Assembly: GCA_963775635.1 (NCBI GenBank)
Contig: CAVZJO010000004.1
Span: 1 to 64,000, forward strand
Direction: 5' to 3'
Source of the DNA: JALORV01 sp963775635
Lineage (GTDB): Bacteria; Pseudomonadota; Gammaproteobacteria; Burkholderiales; Burkholderiaceae_F
Length of the DNA: 64,000 nucleotides
Shown here: positions 1 through 12,552 of the stretch, piece after piece
Numbering within the stretch: the stretch's first letter is position 1
Layout: each line of letters begins with the position of its first letter
Translations under genes and position numbers: made by a program
The notes under the pieces: generated by a model
What the model saw: the letters and a program-made list of their open reading frames with translations, nothing else
Told to the model about the DNA's origin: nothing
Database searches by the model: none

Positions 1-319
1 GATGCGAATGCCGGGCGTGCGTGACCGCGTGGTGCGCGTGCTTCTCGAGCCGAACGAGGGCGGCATCAACATTGCGATGCGGGCGAACGAAATCTCGGCG
101 ACTGGCGGGCAAGTACGGCAACAGGCAGCCAAGAAGTTCATCGAAAAATTCGTAGACAACGGAGCGAGGGTTGGCGTGAGCATCGTTGGGTGCGTTTCAA
201 TACGCTGATCGTCGCCGTGCGCGGGCGGGTGCGCGTGCTGCGCGAGGCGTCGAGCGCAGATCCATCACGCGATGCCGCTCGCCGATCAGATGACTGGCGC
301 ATTTCGAAAGACGCCGTAA
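1..319 (+). CDS. C-terminal part of a patatin-like phospholipase (partial, frameshifted)
   Basis: The window opens inside this gene. The first frame reads VRDRVVRVLLEPNEGGINIAM followed by an amphipathic helix-like stretch. The protein then continues in a second frame near 170 (WREHRWVRFNTLIVAVRGR) and in a third near 255 (HAMPLADQMTGAFRKTP), ending at a TAA at 317-319. The pattern is what I recall of the C-terminal tail of patatin-like RpoH-suppressor proteins, which act as serine-Asp acyl hydrolases. The catalytic part lies outside the window, so the family call rests on the tail alone. Two frameshifts in 150 bases match the indel pattern seen elsewhere here. It converges on rlmL. Confidence 0.4.
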
Positions 320-478
320 CGGGGCCCGAGAAGCCGAGCCTAAGGAGAAACAGGCTGTCAGATCTCAACAGGTGAAGCTGATCGCGGCGCTCGAAAACTC
401 CAGAGACATTGCTGGATCTGGCAGAGAATTGGACCGCATACAGGCAACCTTCGTATACCGCGTCGCCGCGGCCGAGCC

Positions 479-1702
479 TCAGGGTGCGACAGCCGACCTG
501 ACGAGCTCTGAGTTCGACTTCGTGAGGCGGCGCGGCCTGATAGCCGCCTGCCGACCAGCTTCGAATCGGAAGAACCGGCACTCGAGCGCGCCGTTGTAGA
601 GCACCGGCTTGCGCGTCTCGGCCAGGCGCATCTGACGCGGCAGCTGCGCGGTCTGATGTCAGGAACCAGGCGTGCCAGCCGGCAAACGCGCCTTCAGATG
701 ATCGCCGACTCGGACATCATCTTCGGAACGCTCGACGAGCGCGGCGCGCTTTGTTCACCGTACGGCGGATTGGAGATGATCATTCCGTGTTCGGCTGGCG
801 GCGTGACCTTGCCGGGCATCGGCGGCCTCCAGACGCAGCCGGCTGTCGGCAAGCAGCGAGTCGAGTCCTGCAAGCCGGGCATTCTCGCGGGCCTGCTCGA
901 TGACGCGCGTCGAGATGTCGGATCCGATGATCAACGCCGGCGCAGAGTCGTCGACGGCGGCGTGTGCGCGATCTTTCAGCCGCTGCCACGCGGCGCGTTC
1001 GAAGTTGCCCAGGCGCTCGAAGGCGAAGTGCCGGGCGAGGCCCGGTGCCCGGCGCGTCGCAATGGTCGCGGCCTCGATCACGATGGTGCCGCTGCCACAG
1101 AAGGGGTCGTAAAGCGGCACGTCCGGGGTCCATCCCGAAAGTGCGAGCAGTCCGGCGGCCAGGTTTTCCTTCAGCGGCGCTTCGCCCTTGTCGGCGCGCC
1201 AGCCGCGCTTGAATAGCGGTTCGCCCGACAGATCGACATACAGAGTGACAGTGCGTCCGTCCAGATAGGCGAATACGCGCACGTCCGGATTCTGGCGGTC
1301 GATCGAGGGGCGCGCACCGGTCAGCGTCCGCAGTCGGTCGACGATGCCGTCCTTGATACGCAGCATCGCGAACTCGAGGCTCGTCAGCGGCGAGCGCGAG
1401 GCGGTGACGTCGACGCGCAGCGTCTGCTGCGCGGACATGAAGTCCTGCCAGCGGACTTCCTGCGTTGCGTCGTACAGGTGTTGCTCGCTGGTGTACCCGC
1501 GCCTTCCGACCTGCCACAGCACGCGGCTGGCGATGCGCGAATGCAGGTTCACCGCATAGCCGGTAGGCGTCGAGCCCGCGAACGCAGCGCCTCCGCTTTC
1601 GACTCGCACCGAACTCGCACCTTGCGCTTCGAGTTCGTCGGCCAGCGCGGCTTCCAAACCGCGCGGGCAGACCGCGAAATAATTCTGCAGTCGCGCGGTC
1701 AT
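479..1702 (-). CDS. rlmL: 23S rRNA (guanine-N2)-methyltransferase RlmL/YcbY family (frameshifted)
   Basis: Predicted SAM-dependent methyltransferase acting on 23S rRNA (m2G2445 in E. coli). From the ATG at 1702 the protein has an N-terminal ferredoxin-like/THUMP region (about residues 1-160; PRGLEAALADELEAQGA) and a methyltransferase core with YDPFCGSGTIVIEAA and the catalytic NPPYGE motif. The NPPYGE motif is in another frame, after a shift near 800. The tail continues in further frames as GDHLKARF, AGWHAWFLTSDR and LYNGALECRFFRFE, so at least four indels are needed. Length (about 400 residues) fits the betaproteobacterial RlmL form, which lacks the RlmK half of the E. coli fusion. Because the C-terminal motifs are intact in other frames, sequence error is more likely than loss. 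Confidence 0.8.
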
Positions 1703-1713
1703 CCGGCGCGGGT

Positions 1714-2318
1714 CTAGGCGCGCGCCAATGCCCGGTCGAGAAAGTCGAGCCGATCCTGGCCCCAGAAGAGTTCGTCTTTCAGCACGTAGGTCGGCGAGCC
1801 GAACACGCCGCGGGCGATCGCTTCCTGCGAATGCACGATATAGAGGGCCGCGACTTCGGCCGAAGCGGCCAGCGCCAGGATGGCGACGGCATCGTGCCCG
1901 CGCGCCTGCACGATCTCGCGCAGTGTCGCCGCGCGGAGATGTCGCGGTCCTCGGCCCAGATCGCGCGCAGACAATCGCCGGCGACATCGAGCGCCGCATC
2001 GACGCCGTGCCGCTGCATCACCGCCAGAATGGCGGTCGCGGCCGCTTCGCTCGGCACCGGAAAGTACTTGGGCTCGAGATTCAGCGGAACGCCGAGATAC
2101 TCGCGCCAGCGCTTGAGTTCCATCATGCGATATGCGCGGCGCTGAGGCGGACGATCCTTCAGCGCCAGCCCGCCGGAAACCGGGAACACCTTGCCGAGAT
2201 CCATCACACGCAAGTTGATCTGCGCGCCGTGTTGCTGGCAGATCTCCCGGAACCGCTGGTGTCCCATATAGGTGAACGGGGACACGGGGGTCATGAAATA
2301 GTCGACGGTGGCTGGCAT
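1714..2318 (-). CDS. DsbA-family thioredoxin-fold protein, 2-hydroxychromene-2-carboxylate isomerase-like (one frameshift)
   Basis: The N-terminus (MPATVDYFMTPVSPFTYMGH) has the thioredoxin-fold start of the HCCA isomerase/glutathione S-transferase kappa branch of the DsbA family, with SPF replacing a CxxC. Residues 1-115 are in one frame. After a shift near 1930-1960 the C-terminal half continues as AVAILALAASAEVAALYIV and ends with GVFGSPTYVLKDELFWGQDR, the cis-proline region and conserved end of the family. The whole is about 201 residues, the usual size. It lies 11 bases downstream of rlmL's start on the same strand. Family members isomerise chromene carboxylates in aromatic degradation, but the substrate here is not evident. 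Confidence 0.75.
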
Positions 2319-2345
2319 CGGAACTTGGGGGCTAGATGAGCCTGC

Positions 2346-2771
2346 TTAAAACGGCTTGCCGATCACGAGTGCAACGATGGCGAACAGCATCAGCACGGGA
2401 ATCTCGTTGAACCAGCGGTACCACGACGCCGAGCGGTTATCGCTGCCGCTCGCGACGCGACGGTACAGCACCGCACAGTAGGCGTGATAAACGACCACGC
2501 CTAGCACCAATACAAGCTTTGCATACATCCAGCCGGCGTTTGCGCCGACTCCGTATCCGCCCCACAACACCATGCCGAACGCGACCGCCAGAAACCCCAG
2601 CCCCGTCATGAACTTGAGCAGCTTGCGTGCCATCGCCAGCAGGCGTGGGTGCGAGCCATCATCGGGGCCGTCGGCCAGATTGACATAGATGCGCGGCAGG
2701 TAGAACAGTCCCGCGAACCATCCGACGACGAATACGACGTGCAGGGTCTTCAGCCAGGCGTACGCGGTCAT
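2346..2771 (-). CDS. hemJ: HemJ-like integral membrane protein (UPF0093/CopD-like)
   Basis: A 141-residue protein with four predicted membrane helices. The N-terminus MTAYAWLKTLHVVFVVGWFAGLFYLPRIYV matches the start of HemJ, the protoporphyrinogen IX oxidase of bacteria lacking HemY/HemG. The conserved His in helix 1 (LHVV) and a Lys in the third helix region (MYAKLVLVLG) are both present. It would act in the inner membrane on the penultimate step of haem synthesis. CopD-type proteins look similar, so the role is inferred from family resemblance and size. It sits downstream of proA, separated by an inverted repeat. Confidence 0.65.
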   Translation of the reverse strand: MTAYAWLKTLHVVFVVGWFAGLFYLPRIYVNLADGPDDGSHPRLLAMARKLLKFMTGLGFLAVAFGMVLWGGYGVGANAGWMYAKLVLVLGVVVYHAYCAVLYRRVASGSDNRSASWYRWFNEIPVLMLFAIVALVIGKPF

Positions 2772-2782
2772 CGCGCGGCTGC

Positions 2783-2833
2783 TAGGGCCTGTTCACGCCA
2801 AAGCCGGGAGTGCGAAGGCGAGAGCAGGCCCTA
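2783..2833. repeat. Inverted repeat between proA and the hemJ-like gene
   Basis: The sequence TAGGGCCTGTTC is followed about 27 bases later by GAGCAGGCCCTA, giving 12-base arms with one mismatch around a purine-rich loop. It starts about 12 bases upstream of the hemJ-like start and ends 4 bases before the proA stop codon. It could act as a transcription terminator for proA, although there is no T-run, or it may be a dispersed palindromic element. Confidence 0.5.
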
Positions 2834-2837
2834 ACGT

Positions 2838-4154
2838 TCAACGCACTTCGCCTTGACCGAGCACCACGTATTTGAGTGACGTCAGACCTTCCAGCCCGAC
2901 CGGCCCGCGGGCATGCAACTTGTCATTGCTGATACCGATTTCTGCGCCCAGCCCGTACTCGTAGCCGTCCGCGAAGCGGGTGGACGCGTTCACCATCACC
3001 GAGGCGGAGTCGACTTCGCGCAGAAAGCGCATGGCCGCTCCATGGTCCGCCGTGACGATGGCGTCGGTGTGACGGCTGCCGTAGGTGTTGATGTGCGCGA
3101 TCGCTTCGTCCAACCCGGCGACGACGCGAATCGACAGGATCGGCGCCAGATACTCGGTGCGCCAGTCGTCCTCGCTTGCCACGGCGCATTTGAGTCCTGC
3201 TGCCGTCAGCAGCGCCCGCGCGGTCGCGTCGGCCCGCAGCTCGACGCCCTTCGCCGCGTAGATGTGGCCGAGCGACGCCAGCACGGCGGCGGCAATCGGC
3301 GCCGCGACCAGCAGGGTCTCCATCGTGTTGCACGTTCCGTAGCGCTGGGTCTTGGCGTTGTCGGCGATGCGGATCGCCATCGCTGGATCGGCGGCGGCGT
3401 CGATGTAGACATGGCAGACGCCATCGAGGTGCTTGATCATCGGCACCTTGCTCTCCCGCATCAGGCGTTCGATCAGTCCCTTGCCACCGCGCGGGACGAT
3501 GATGTCGACGTACTCCGGCATCGTCACCAGCAGTCCCACAGCGCTCCGGTCGGTGGTATCAACCAGCTGCACGGCGTCGCGCGGCAATCCGGCCGAACCC
3601 AGCGCCTCACCGATCAGGCGCGCCAGCAAACGGTTGCACTCGATCGCTTCCGAGCCGCCGCGCAAAATGGTCGCGTTGCCACTCTTGATGGCGAGCGCCG
3701 CCGCGTCGACCGTCACGTTCGGGCGACTCTCGTAGATGATGCCGATCACTCCGAGCGGCACGCGCATGCGTCCGACACGGATGCCGCTGGGCTGCGAGCG
3801 CAGATCGCTGATCTCCCCGATCGGATCGGGCAGCTGCTCCACCTGCTCGGCGCCCGTGGCCATCTGCTCGATCGCGCTGGCCGTCAGCGTCAGCCGATCG
3901 ATCAGCGCGGCGTCGAGCCCAGCCGCGCGGGCGCGCGCGACGTCGCGCTCATTTGCGGCCAGCAACGCGGCGTGCGCGCCGCGGACGCGCTGCGCGAGCT
4001 CCGCCAGCGCGCGATTGCGCTGCGCAGTGGGGGCGGCCGCCATAGCGGCTGAGGCAGCGCGCGCGGTCCGACCCACGTGCGCCATGTAGGCCGAGACATC
4101 GCCGCCGAACTCGCTTGCCACACGGTCGGACGACAGGTCGACAGGGGCATTCAT
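2838..4154 (-). CDS. proA: Gamma-glutamyl phosphate reductase
   Basis: Reduces gamma-glutamyl phosphate with NADPH to glutamate semialdehyde, the second step of proline synthesis. The 438-residue protein has the aldehyde dehydrogenase fold with VPLGVIGIIYESRPNVT, the nucleotide-binding IKSGNATILRGGSEA, and the catalytic cysteine in RYGTCNTMETLL. The C-terminus contains YEYGLGAEIGISNDKLHARGP, typical of ProA. The ATG at 4154 (MNAPVDLS) is chosen over an upstream in-frame ATG at 4226 because it overlaps the holA stop by four bases (ATGA), indicating translational coupling in the leuS-lptE-holA-proA series. Confidence 0.95.
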   Translation of the reverse strand: MNAPVDLSSDRVASEFGGDVSAYMAHVGRTARAASAAMAAAPTAQRNRALAELAQRVRGAHAALLAANERDVARARAAGLDAALIDRLTLTASAIEQMATGAEQVEQLPDPIGEISDLRSQPSGIRVGRMRVPLGVIGIIYESRPNVTVDAAALAIKSGNATILRGGSEAIECNRLLARLIGEALGSAGLPRDAVQLVDTTDRSAVGLLVTMPEYVDIIVPRGGKGLIERLMRESKVPMIKHLDGVCHVYIDAAADPAMAIRIADNAKTQRYGTCNTMETLLVAAPIAAAVLASLGHIYAAKGVELRADATARALLTAAGLKCAVASEDDWRTEYLAPILSIRVVAGLDEAIAHINTYGSRHTDAIVTADHGAAMRFLREVDSASVMVNASTRFADGYEYGLGAEIGISNDKLHARGPVGLEGLTSLKYVVLGQGEVR

Positions 4155-5206
4155 CGGTGAGCCGAGGCCGGTATTCGTGGTGCTGGACGGGCGACGTCGA
4201 TCATGATGTCGCACAATTCTAGCCACGGGTCGTTGTCGAGTTCCGGCGCGCGCAGCCCCTTGATCAGCCGGTCGATCTGGCCAATGCGCGCGAGCGACCG
4301 CTCAAGACGGTCCAGATCAACGCGCCCGAGCGCGCGTTCCACCTGTGCCTGGCGCGGGCCCCAGATCCCGCTTGCGCGCGCCGCCTCGGAAAACGGGCGG
4401 CCCGCCTGGACCTGAGACTTGACGCGCGCTAGCGCCCGCAGTTCCTCGGAGATCGCCCACACGATCAGCGGCAGCGGCTCTCCCTCGGCGCGCAGACCGC
4501 CGAGGGTGCGGGCCACGCGCGTGGCGTCTCCCGCGAGCATCACCGAGGGCAGCTCGAAAACGCCGTAGCGGGCGACGTCGAGCACTGCCTCCCGCACCTG
4601 CTCGATCGACAGCTCGCCGGTCGGGTAAAGCAGGCCGAGCTTGACGATCTCCTGATGGGCGGCCAGCAGGTTGCCTTCGACCCGATCCGCGATGAAGGCG
4701 AGCGCTTCGTCGGGCGCGCGCTGCTGCTGCCGTGCCAAGCGCTGGCCGATCCATGCCGGCAGGCGCGCACGGTCGATGCTTTCGATCGCGAGCATGACGC
4801 CGGCGCGCTCGAGCGCGCCGGCCCAACGCGATTCGCGCGCGCGCCGGTCGAGCCAGGGCAGCAGCACCAGCGTGAAAGTGTCCTCGTTGAGATGTTGCGC
4901 CAATGCCTCGAGAGCGGCCGCGCCGGCCGCGCCGGGCTTTCCGGTCGGCAGCCGTATCTCCACGATGCGGCGTTCAGCGAACAGCGACAGCCCCTGGCTG
5001 GCCTGCGCCAGTTTCGACCAGTCGAAGCGAGCGTCGGTCTGCAACACCTCGCGCTCGCTGTAACCGAGCGAACGCGCCGTGGCACGCAACGCATCGGCGG
5101 CCTCCTGCGCGAGCAGCGGCTCGTCGCTCGCGATTACGACCAGCGGCGGCATGCGTCGGTCGCGCTCGGCTCGTGCGATCAGTGGCGGCAGGCTATCAAG
5201 CTTCAT
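4151..5206 (-). CDS. holA: DNA polymerase III subunit delta
   Basis: Delta subunit of the clamp loader, which opens the beta clamp during replication. The 351-residue protein starts MKLDSLPPLIARAERDRRMPP and has the P-loop-less AAA+-like fold of HolA. Recognisable segments are the N-terminal LVVIASDEPLLAQEAADALR, the RIVEIRLPTGKPG strand, and the domain II/III stretch LAARQEI-like (LAAHQEIVKLGLLYP). The gene is positioned between lptE and proA, the standard order in beta- and gammaproteobacteria. ATG 5206 is preferred to an upstream in-frame ATG because it gives the family N-terminus. Confidence 0.93.
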   Translation of the reverse strand: MKLDSLPPLIARAERDRRMPPLVVIASDEPLLAQEAADALRATARSLGYSEREVLQTDARFDWSKLAQASQGLSLFAERRIVEIRLPTGKPGAAGAAALEALAQHLNEDTFTLVLLPWLDRRARESRWAGALERAGVMLAIESIDRARLPAWIGQRLARQQQRAPDEALAFIADRVEGNLLAAHQEIVKLGLLYPTGELSIEQVREAVLDVARYGVFELPSVMLAGDATRVARTLGGLRAEGEPLPLIVWAISEELRALARVKSQVQAGRPFSEAARASGIWGPRQAQVERALGRVDLDRLERSLARIGQIDRLIKGLRAPELDNDPWLELCDIMIDVARPAPRIPASAHR

Positions 5207-5249
5207 TAGCGCGCTCGGTCGGCACCGGGCCGCTCCCAAGCCGACCGAT

Positions 5250-5293
5250 GGCCCCCTCGGGGGGCGGCGAACGAAGCGAGCGTGGGGGCGCCA
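5250..5293. repeat. GC-rich imperfect inverted repeat between lptE and holA
   Basis: The segment reads GGCCCCCTCGGGGGGCGGCG, then AACGAAGCGAGCGTGGGGGCGCC. The outer ends (GATGGCCCCC and GGGGGCGCCATC) are near-perfect inverted repeats, and an inner GCCCCC/GGGGGC hairpin lies in the left arm. Similar 'GGGGGGC...AGCGAGCGTGGGGG' elements are widespread intergenic repeats in Burkholderiales genomes as I recall them. It fills most of the roughly 90-base gap between the two genes. Confidence 0.6.
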
Positions 5294-5296
5294 TCG

Positions 5297-5793
5297 CTAT
5301 GCGGGTTCGGGTTTCATCGCCGACAGGCGGTTCACCATCTGGCGTACCAGGTCGCTCTGCATGTCGCGATAGAGCAGGCCCTCCTCGGATTCCTTTGCGA
5401 GCAGGTCAGATTCGTTGAACGTGATGTCGCGGCGTGCCAGCAAGTCGGTCGGTGCGATCAGCTCCCCCGCACTCTTGTCGAGCACGCGGAAGCGTACCCG
5501 CAGGCGGATCTGGTACTCGGTGGCGCGCCCTTGCGAGTTGATCGCCAGCACCTCGCGTTCACGGTTCTCACCCATCAGCTCGAAAATGGCCTGCGCGTCC
5601 TTGCGTTCGCTGACCACCTTCGCATTGGTCGAAGCCCGGATCAGGCGCGTCATTTCGGCGCCGATCGGCGAATTGACCGGCAGCGCGAGGTAGATCGTTT
5701 CAACCGGCAGCGACTGCGTGCCGCGCAGCTTGAAGCCGCACGCCGCCAGCGGGGCGGCGGCAAATGCCGCGAGCAGCCGCCGCCGCTGCCTCA

Positions 5794-5794
<1 letters not shown>
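5297..5794 (-). CDS. lptE: LPS-assembly lipoprotein LptE
   Basis: Outer-membrane lipoprotein that plugs the LptD barrel and helps insert lipopolysaccharide. The 165-residue product begins MRQRRRLLAAFAAAPLAACG, a lipoprotein signal peptide with the lipobox LAAC and Cys 19 as the lipidated residue. It is followed by GFKLRGTQSLPVETIYLALP, the conserved LptE start. The ATG at 5794 overlaps the leuS stop (TGATG). Placement between leuS and holA is the conserved proteobacterial order. Confidence 0.93.
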
Positions 5795-8421
<2,627 letters not shown>

Positions 8422-8509
8422 GTCGGCGCCGCCCGTCGCTTGGCGATCGGGTTTGCTCAAGTGATTGATTTTCAAAGAGCGATTATAGGGGCCGCTACAC
8501 TCGCTCCCG

Positions 8510-10721
8510 ATGATGAATCTGCTGGCCAATCTGAACGAGCAGCAACTCGCCGCGGTCACCCTCCCGAACCAGTCTGCCCTGATCCTCGCCGGTGCCGGCA
8601 GCGGCAAGACGCGCGTGCTGACGACCCGCATCGCGTGGCTGATCCAGACCGGCCAGGTCTCGCCGCAGGGCGTGCTGGCGGTCACCTTCACCAACAAGGC
8701 CGCGAAGGAAATGCTGACGCGGCTCGGCGCGATGTTGCCGATCAACGTGCGCGGCATGTGGATCGGCACCTTTCACGGCCTGTGCAACCGGATGCTGCGC
8801 GCGCATCACCGCGATGCCGGCCTGCCGGCCACGTTCCAGATCCTCGACTCGGCTGACCAGCTTGGCGCGATCAAGCGGTTGCTGAAGGCGAACAACATCG
8901 ACGACGAACGCTATCCGCCGCGCAATCTGCAGCTGTTCATCAACAGTTCGAAGGAGGCGGGCCTGAGGTCGAAGGACGTCGAGGTCAACGACGACTACAA
9001 CCGCCGCTTCGTCGAGCTCTATGCGCTGTACGACGCACAATGCAACCGCGAGGGCGTGGTCGACTTCGCCGAACTGTTGCTGCGTTGCTACGAGCTGCTC
9101 GATCGCAACGAGATCCTGCGGCAGCACTACCAGGAGCGCTTCCGCCATGTACTGGTCGACGAGTTCCAGGACACCAACAAGCTGCAGTACGCATGGCTCA
9201 AGCAGCTGGCGGGCAGCCGCAACGCCATTTTTGCGGTGGGCGACGACGATCAGTCGATCTACGCCTTCCGCGGCGCCAATGTCGGCAACATGGCGGACTT
9301 CGAACGCGAGTTCCGCGTACAGAACCTGATCAAGCTCGAGCAGAACTACCGGTCGGTCGGCCACATCCTCAATGCGGCCAACGCACTGATCTCGCACAAC
9401 CTCAGACGGCTCGGCAAGGAGTTGTGGACCGACGCGGGCGCGGGCGAAGCGGTGCGCATCTACGAGGCGCAGACCGACGGTTACGAGGCCGCGTGGCTGG
9501 TCGACGAGGTCAAGGGCCTGATCGCCGAGGGTCACGCGCGCTCCGAGATTGCGGTGCTCTACCGCTCGAACGCGCAGTCGCGCGTCATCGAGCACGCGCT
9601 GTTTAACGCGGCCATTCCGTACCGCGTCTATGGTGGTCTGCGCTTTTTCGAGCGCGCCGAGATCAAGCACGCGCTCGCCTACCTACGGCTGATCGAGAAT
9701 CCGACCGACGACACCGCGTTCCTGCGCGTGGTGAACTTTCCGCCGCGGGGCATCGGCGCGCGCACGCTCGAGCAACTCGCCGATGCCGCGCGCGCGGCCG
9801 GGCAGAGCCTCTATGGGGCGGTCGGTGCGCTCAAGGGCCGCGCGGGCGCGAATCTGTCGTCGTTCGTGCAGCTGATCGAAAGCCTGCGGTTCGAGACCGC
9901 GTCGCTGCCGCTCGCTGAAATCGTCGACGCGGTGATCCAGCGCAGCGGACTGACCGCGCACTACCAGACCGAGCGCGAAGGCCAGGAACGGATTGAGAAC
10001 CTGAACGAACTGGTCAACGCGGCAGCTGCCTTCGTGACCGAGGAAGGCTATGCGCAGGACTCGCCGGCTGCCCAGGCCAGCACGAATGACAGCGCTGCGC
10101 AGATCCCGTCGCCGCTGGCGGGTTTCCTGTCGCACGCCTCGCTCGAAGCGGGCGATAACCAGGCCGAGGCCGGCGCCGATGCGCTGCAACTGATGACGGT
10201 GCACTCCGCGAAGGGTCTCGAATTTCACGCGGTATTCATCACTGGGCTGGAGGAGGGGCTGTTCCCGCACGAGAACAGCCTGACCGAGCAGGACGGCCTT
10301 GAGGAGGAACGCCGGCTGATGTATGTCGCGATCACCCGAGCGCGTCGCAGGCTTTACATCAGCCTTGCACAGAGCCGCTTGTTGCACGGGCAGACGCGCT
10401 ACGGCATCAAGTCGCGCTTCCTCGTCGAGCTGCCCGAGAACGCGGTCAAGTGGCTGACGCCGCGCGCTGTCGCTGGCGGACGTTATGGTGGACAGTGGCA
10501 CGACGCCGGCGTGCGCCCCTCGATCCCGTCGACGACCGCCAATCGGGCGCGCGCCGTCGCACGGCGTGCGCGTCGGTCAGTCAGTGCGCCACGCGCGTTT
10601 TGGCGAAGGCGTAGTGATCAATCTCGAGGGCAGCGGCGACGACGCCCGCGCCCAGGTCAACTTCGGGCCACAGGGCATCAAGTGGCTCGCGCTTGCCGTT
10701 GCGAAGCTGGTTGCAGCCTAG
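8510..10721 (+). CDS. uvrD: DNA helicase II, UvrD/Rep/PcrA family (C-terminal frameshift)
   Basis: Superfamily 1A 3'-5' helicase acting in nucleotide-excision and mismatch repair. Motifs in order: Q motif LNEQQLAAV, Walker A AGAGSGKTRVL, motif Ia TFTNKAAKEM, Walker B VDEFQDTN, motif III VGDDDQSIYAFRGA, motif IV LEQNYRS, motif V TVHSAKGLEF and motif VI MYVAITRARRRLY. Residues 1 to about 680 are in one frame. After a shift near 10545 the tail continues as VGQSVRHARFGEGVVINLEG, the UvrD C-terminal Tudor-like RNA-polymerase-binding region, and stops at 10721. It is divergent from leuS, with about 88 bases between starts. Confidence 0.92.
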
Positions 10722-10728
10722 ACCTGAT

Positions 10729-11520
10729 TCAACCGAGCGTAGGCACTGGATCCAGAACCGACGGCGGTTCGAGTACTGCCTTGTAGATCGGATACTGGGT
10801 GGAATACGCGACGCTGGTCAGCACCAGTGCGATCGGCGCCAGCAGCATCGAACCGAGCGCCGGGGCGACGCCAATGGCGCTCATCAGCCACGACGCGGCC
10901 CACGACACAATGAAAATCAGCGCGCACAGGGCAAGCGCCAGGACGAGAAACGGCCAGCGGTTGCGCCAGCAGGCGATCAGCGAGAAGAACAATGACTTGG
11001 CGACCGGCTGCCGATGCCATGCGACCAGCTGTGGCGCGAACCAGGTCAGCATCAGGATGGGTGTGTAGACGAGCAGCGCGACGAACAGCGCGTCCCAGGG
11101 CACATTGGCCGCGACCGAGGCAGCATCCACCTGCCCGTCGACGACCTGCCATTCGGCGAGCTCATCACGTGCGAACAGCGTCGTCAGCAGGACCAGCACC
11201 AGGACCAGGGCCGAGTGCACCAGGCCCAGCTGCAGCAGCGCGCGCCGCTGTGAGCCCTTGAATCCGTCGAGCAGCATCGAGGGCAGCGGCATGACATTGC
11301 GCTCGGCGGCGCGGCCGGCCGCCGTCAGTCCGAGCGTGCCGAACGGCACCAGGATCGCCGCGAGCGGCAGGCCGACCACCGGAATGTTGGCGATCAGCAT
11401 CAGCGCCATCGAATAGATGATGACCAGCGCGGTGAACGCAAACGCCTGGCGCCGATACAGTGCCAGTCCTTCGCGCAACCAGGCCCACCCGGCCACGGCC
11501 GGCAGCGATCTGACTTGCAT
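10729..11520 (-). CDS. BPSS1780-family integral membrane protein
   Basis: A 263-residue protein with about six hydrophobic segments. The beginning, VAGWAWLREGLALYRRQAFAF, and later WFAPQLVAWH with SLFFSLIACWRNRW match the BPSS1780 family of Burkholderiales membrane proteins, whose function is unknown. It converges with uvrD, 7 bases apart, and lies downstream of thrB on the same strand. Confidence 0.75.
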   Translation of the reverse strand: MQVRSLPAVAGWAWLREGLALYRRQAFAFTALVIIYSMALMLIANIPVVGLPLAAILVPFGTLGLTAAGRAAERNVMPLPSMLLDGFKGSQRRALLQLGLVHSALVLVLVLLTTLFARDELAEWQVVDGQVDAASVAANVPWDALFVALLVYTPILMLTWFAPQLVAWHRQPVAKSLFFSLIACWRNRWPFLVLALALCALIFIVSWAASWLMSAIGVAPALGSMLLAPIALVLTSVAYSTQYPIYKAVLEPPSVLDPVPTLG

Positions 11521-11543
11521 GTCCCGATTCTATCGGGGCAGCC

Positions 11544-12518
11544 TCAGACGGATATCCACGGCAGCGTAGCGTCAGCCAGGCGGTGTCGCAGGATGCGCTC
11601 GAAGTGCACCGGGTCGTGCGGAGTCAGCACTTCGGCCGGGCGTGGCAGGTAGTAGTCATACAGCCGAGAAATCCAGAATCGCAGCGCGGCGCCGCGCAGC
11701 ACGGTGCGCCAGCATTCGCGTTCCTCTTCGGTCAGCGGTCGCACGGCGTGGTACGCATCGAGCATCGCCTGCGCGCGCAGGGGATCGAAGGCGCCGGTCG
11801 CAAGATCAATGCACCAGTCGTTCATGGTGACCGCCAGGTCGAACAGAAAGATCGAGCACCCTGCAAAATAGAAGTCGATCACGCCGCCGATGGCTTCACC
11901 CGCGGGAGTCCGGGTGATCAGCACATTGTCACGGAACAGATCGGCGTGGATCGGCCCGGTCGGCAGCTTTTCGAAGCGCTCACTGCGGAAGAAGCTGTCC
12001 TGAGCGACGAGCTCATCCGCCAGCAAGTGAAAGACATCGTCCGGCACGTGCGGTTCGAGCTTCGGCACCGATGCCTTCCACCAGCCGATGCCGCGCAGAT
12101 GCGGCTGGAACAGCGGAAAGTCCTCGCCGGCGCGGTGCATCTTCGCCAGGACCTCGCCCACCAACGCGCATTGGGACGCCGACGGCTTCACGACCGCGGT
12201 TCCTTCGAGCCGGGTCACGATAGCCGCCGGCTTGCCCTTGAGTTCCGACAGCAGCGCGCCGGTGCGATTTTCCTGCGGTTCGGGCACCGGCAAGTCGCGT
12301 CGTGCGAAGTGCCGCATCAGCTCCAGATAGAACGGCAACTGCTTGAAATTCAGACGCTCGAAGATCGTGAGGACGAAGCGGCCGCGCGAGGTCGTTAGAA
12401 AGTAGTTGGTGTTTTCAATGCCGGTCGAAATGCCGTGCAGCTCGGCCAGTTCGCCGATGCCAAACTGCGCGAGAAAACTCGCGGCCTCGGCGCGGGTAAG
12501 CGCGGTGAAGACGGCCAT
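11544..12518 (-). CDS. thrB: Homoserine kinase, type II (aminoglycoside phosphotransferase fold)
   Basis: Phosphorylates homoserine in threonine synthesis. The 324-residue protein has the APH fold rather than the GHMP fold. The ATP-site lysine region is ENTNYFLTTSRGRFVLTIFE, the catalytic loop is GPIHADLFRDNVL (HxDxxxxN pattern), and the metal-binding segment is GVIDFYFAGCS. Length and motifs match the ThrB of pseudomonads and burkholderias. It lies just downstream of the DUF2782-like gene on the same strand, the usual neighbourhood beside polA. Confidence 0.93.
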   Translation of the reverse strand: MAVFTALTRAEAASFLAQFGIGELAELHGISTGIENTNYFLTTSRGRFVLTIFERLNFKQLPFYLELMRHFARRDLPVPEPQENRTGALLSELKGKPAAIVTRLEGTAVVKPSASQCALVGEVLAKMHRAGEDFPLFQPHLRGIGWWKASVPKLEPHVPDDVFHLLADELVAQDSFFRSERFEKLPTGPIHADLFRDNVLITRTPAGEAIGGVIDFYFAGCSIFLFDLAVTMNDWCIDLATGAFDPLRAQAMLDAYHAVRPLTEEERECWRTVLRGAALRFWISRLYDYYLPRPAEVLTPHDPVHFERILRHRLADATLPWISV

Positions 12519-12552
12519 CGGGTGGGGCCGGACAGTGGCGGAGCGAACGCGC

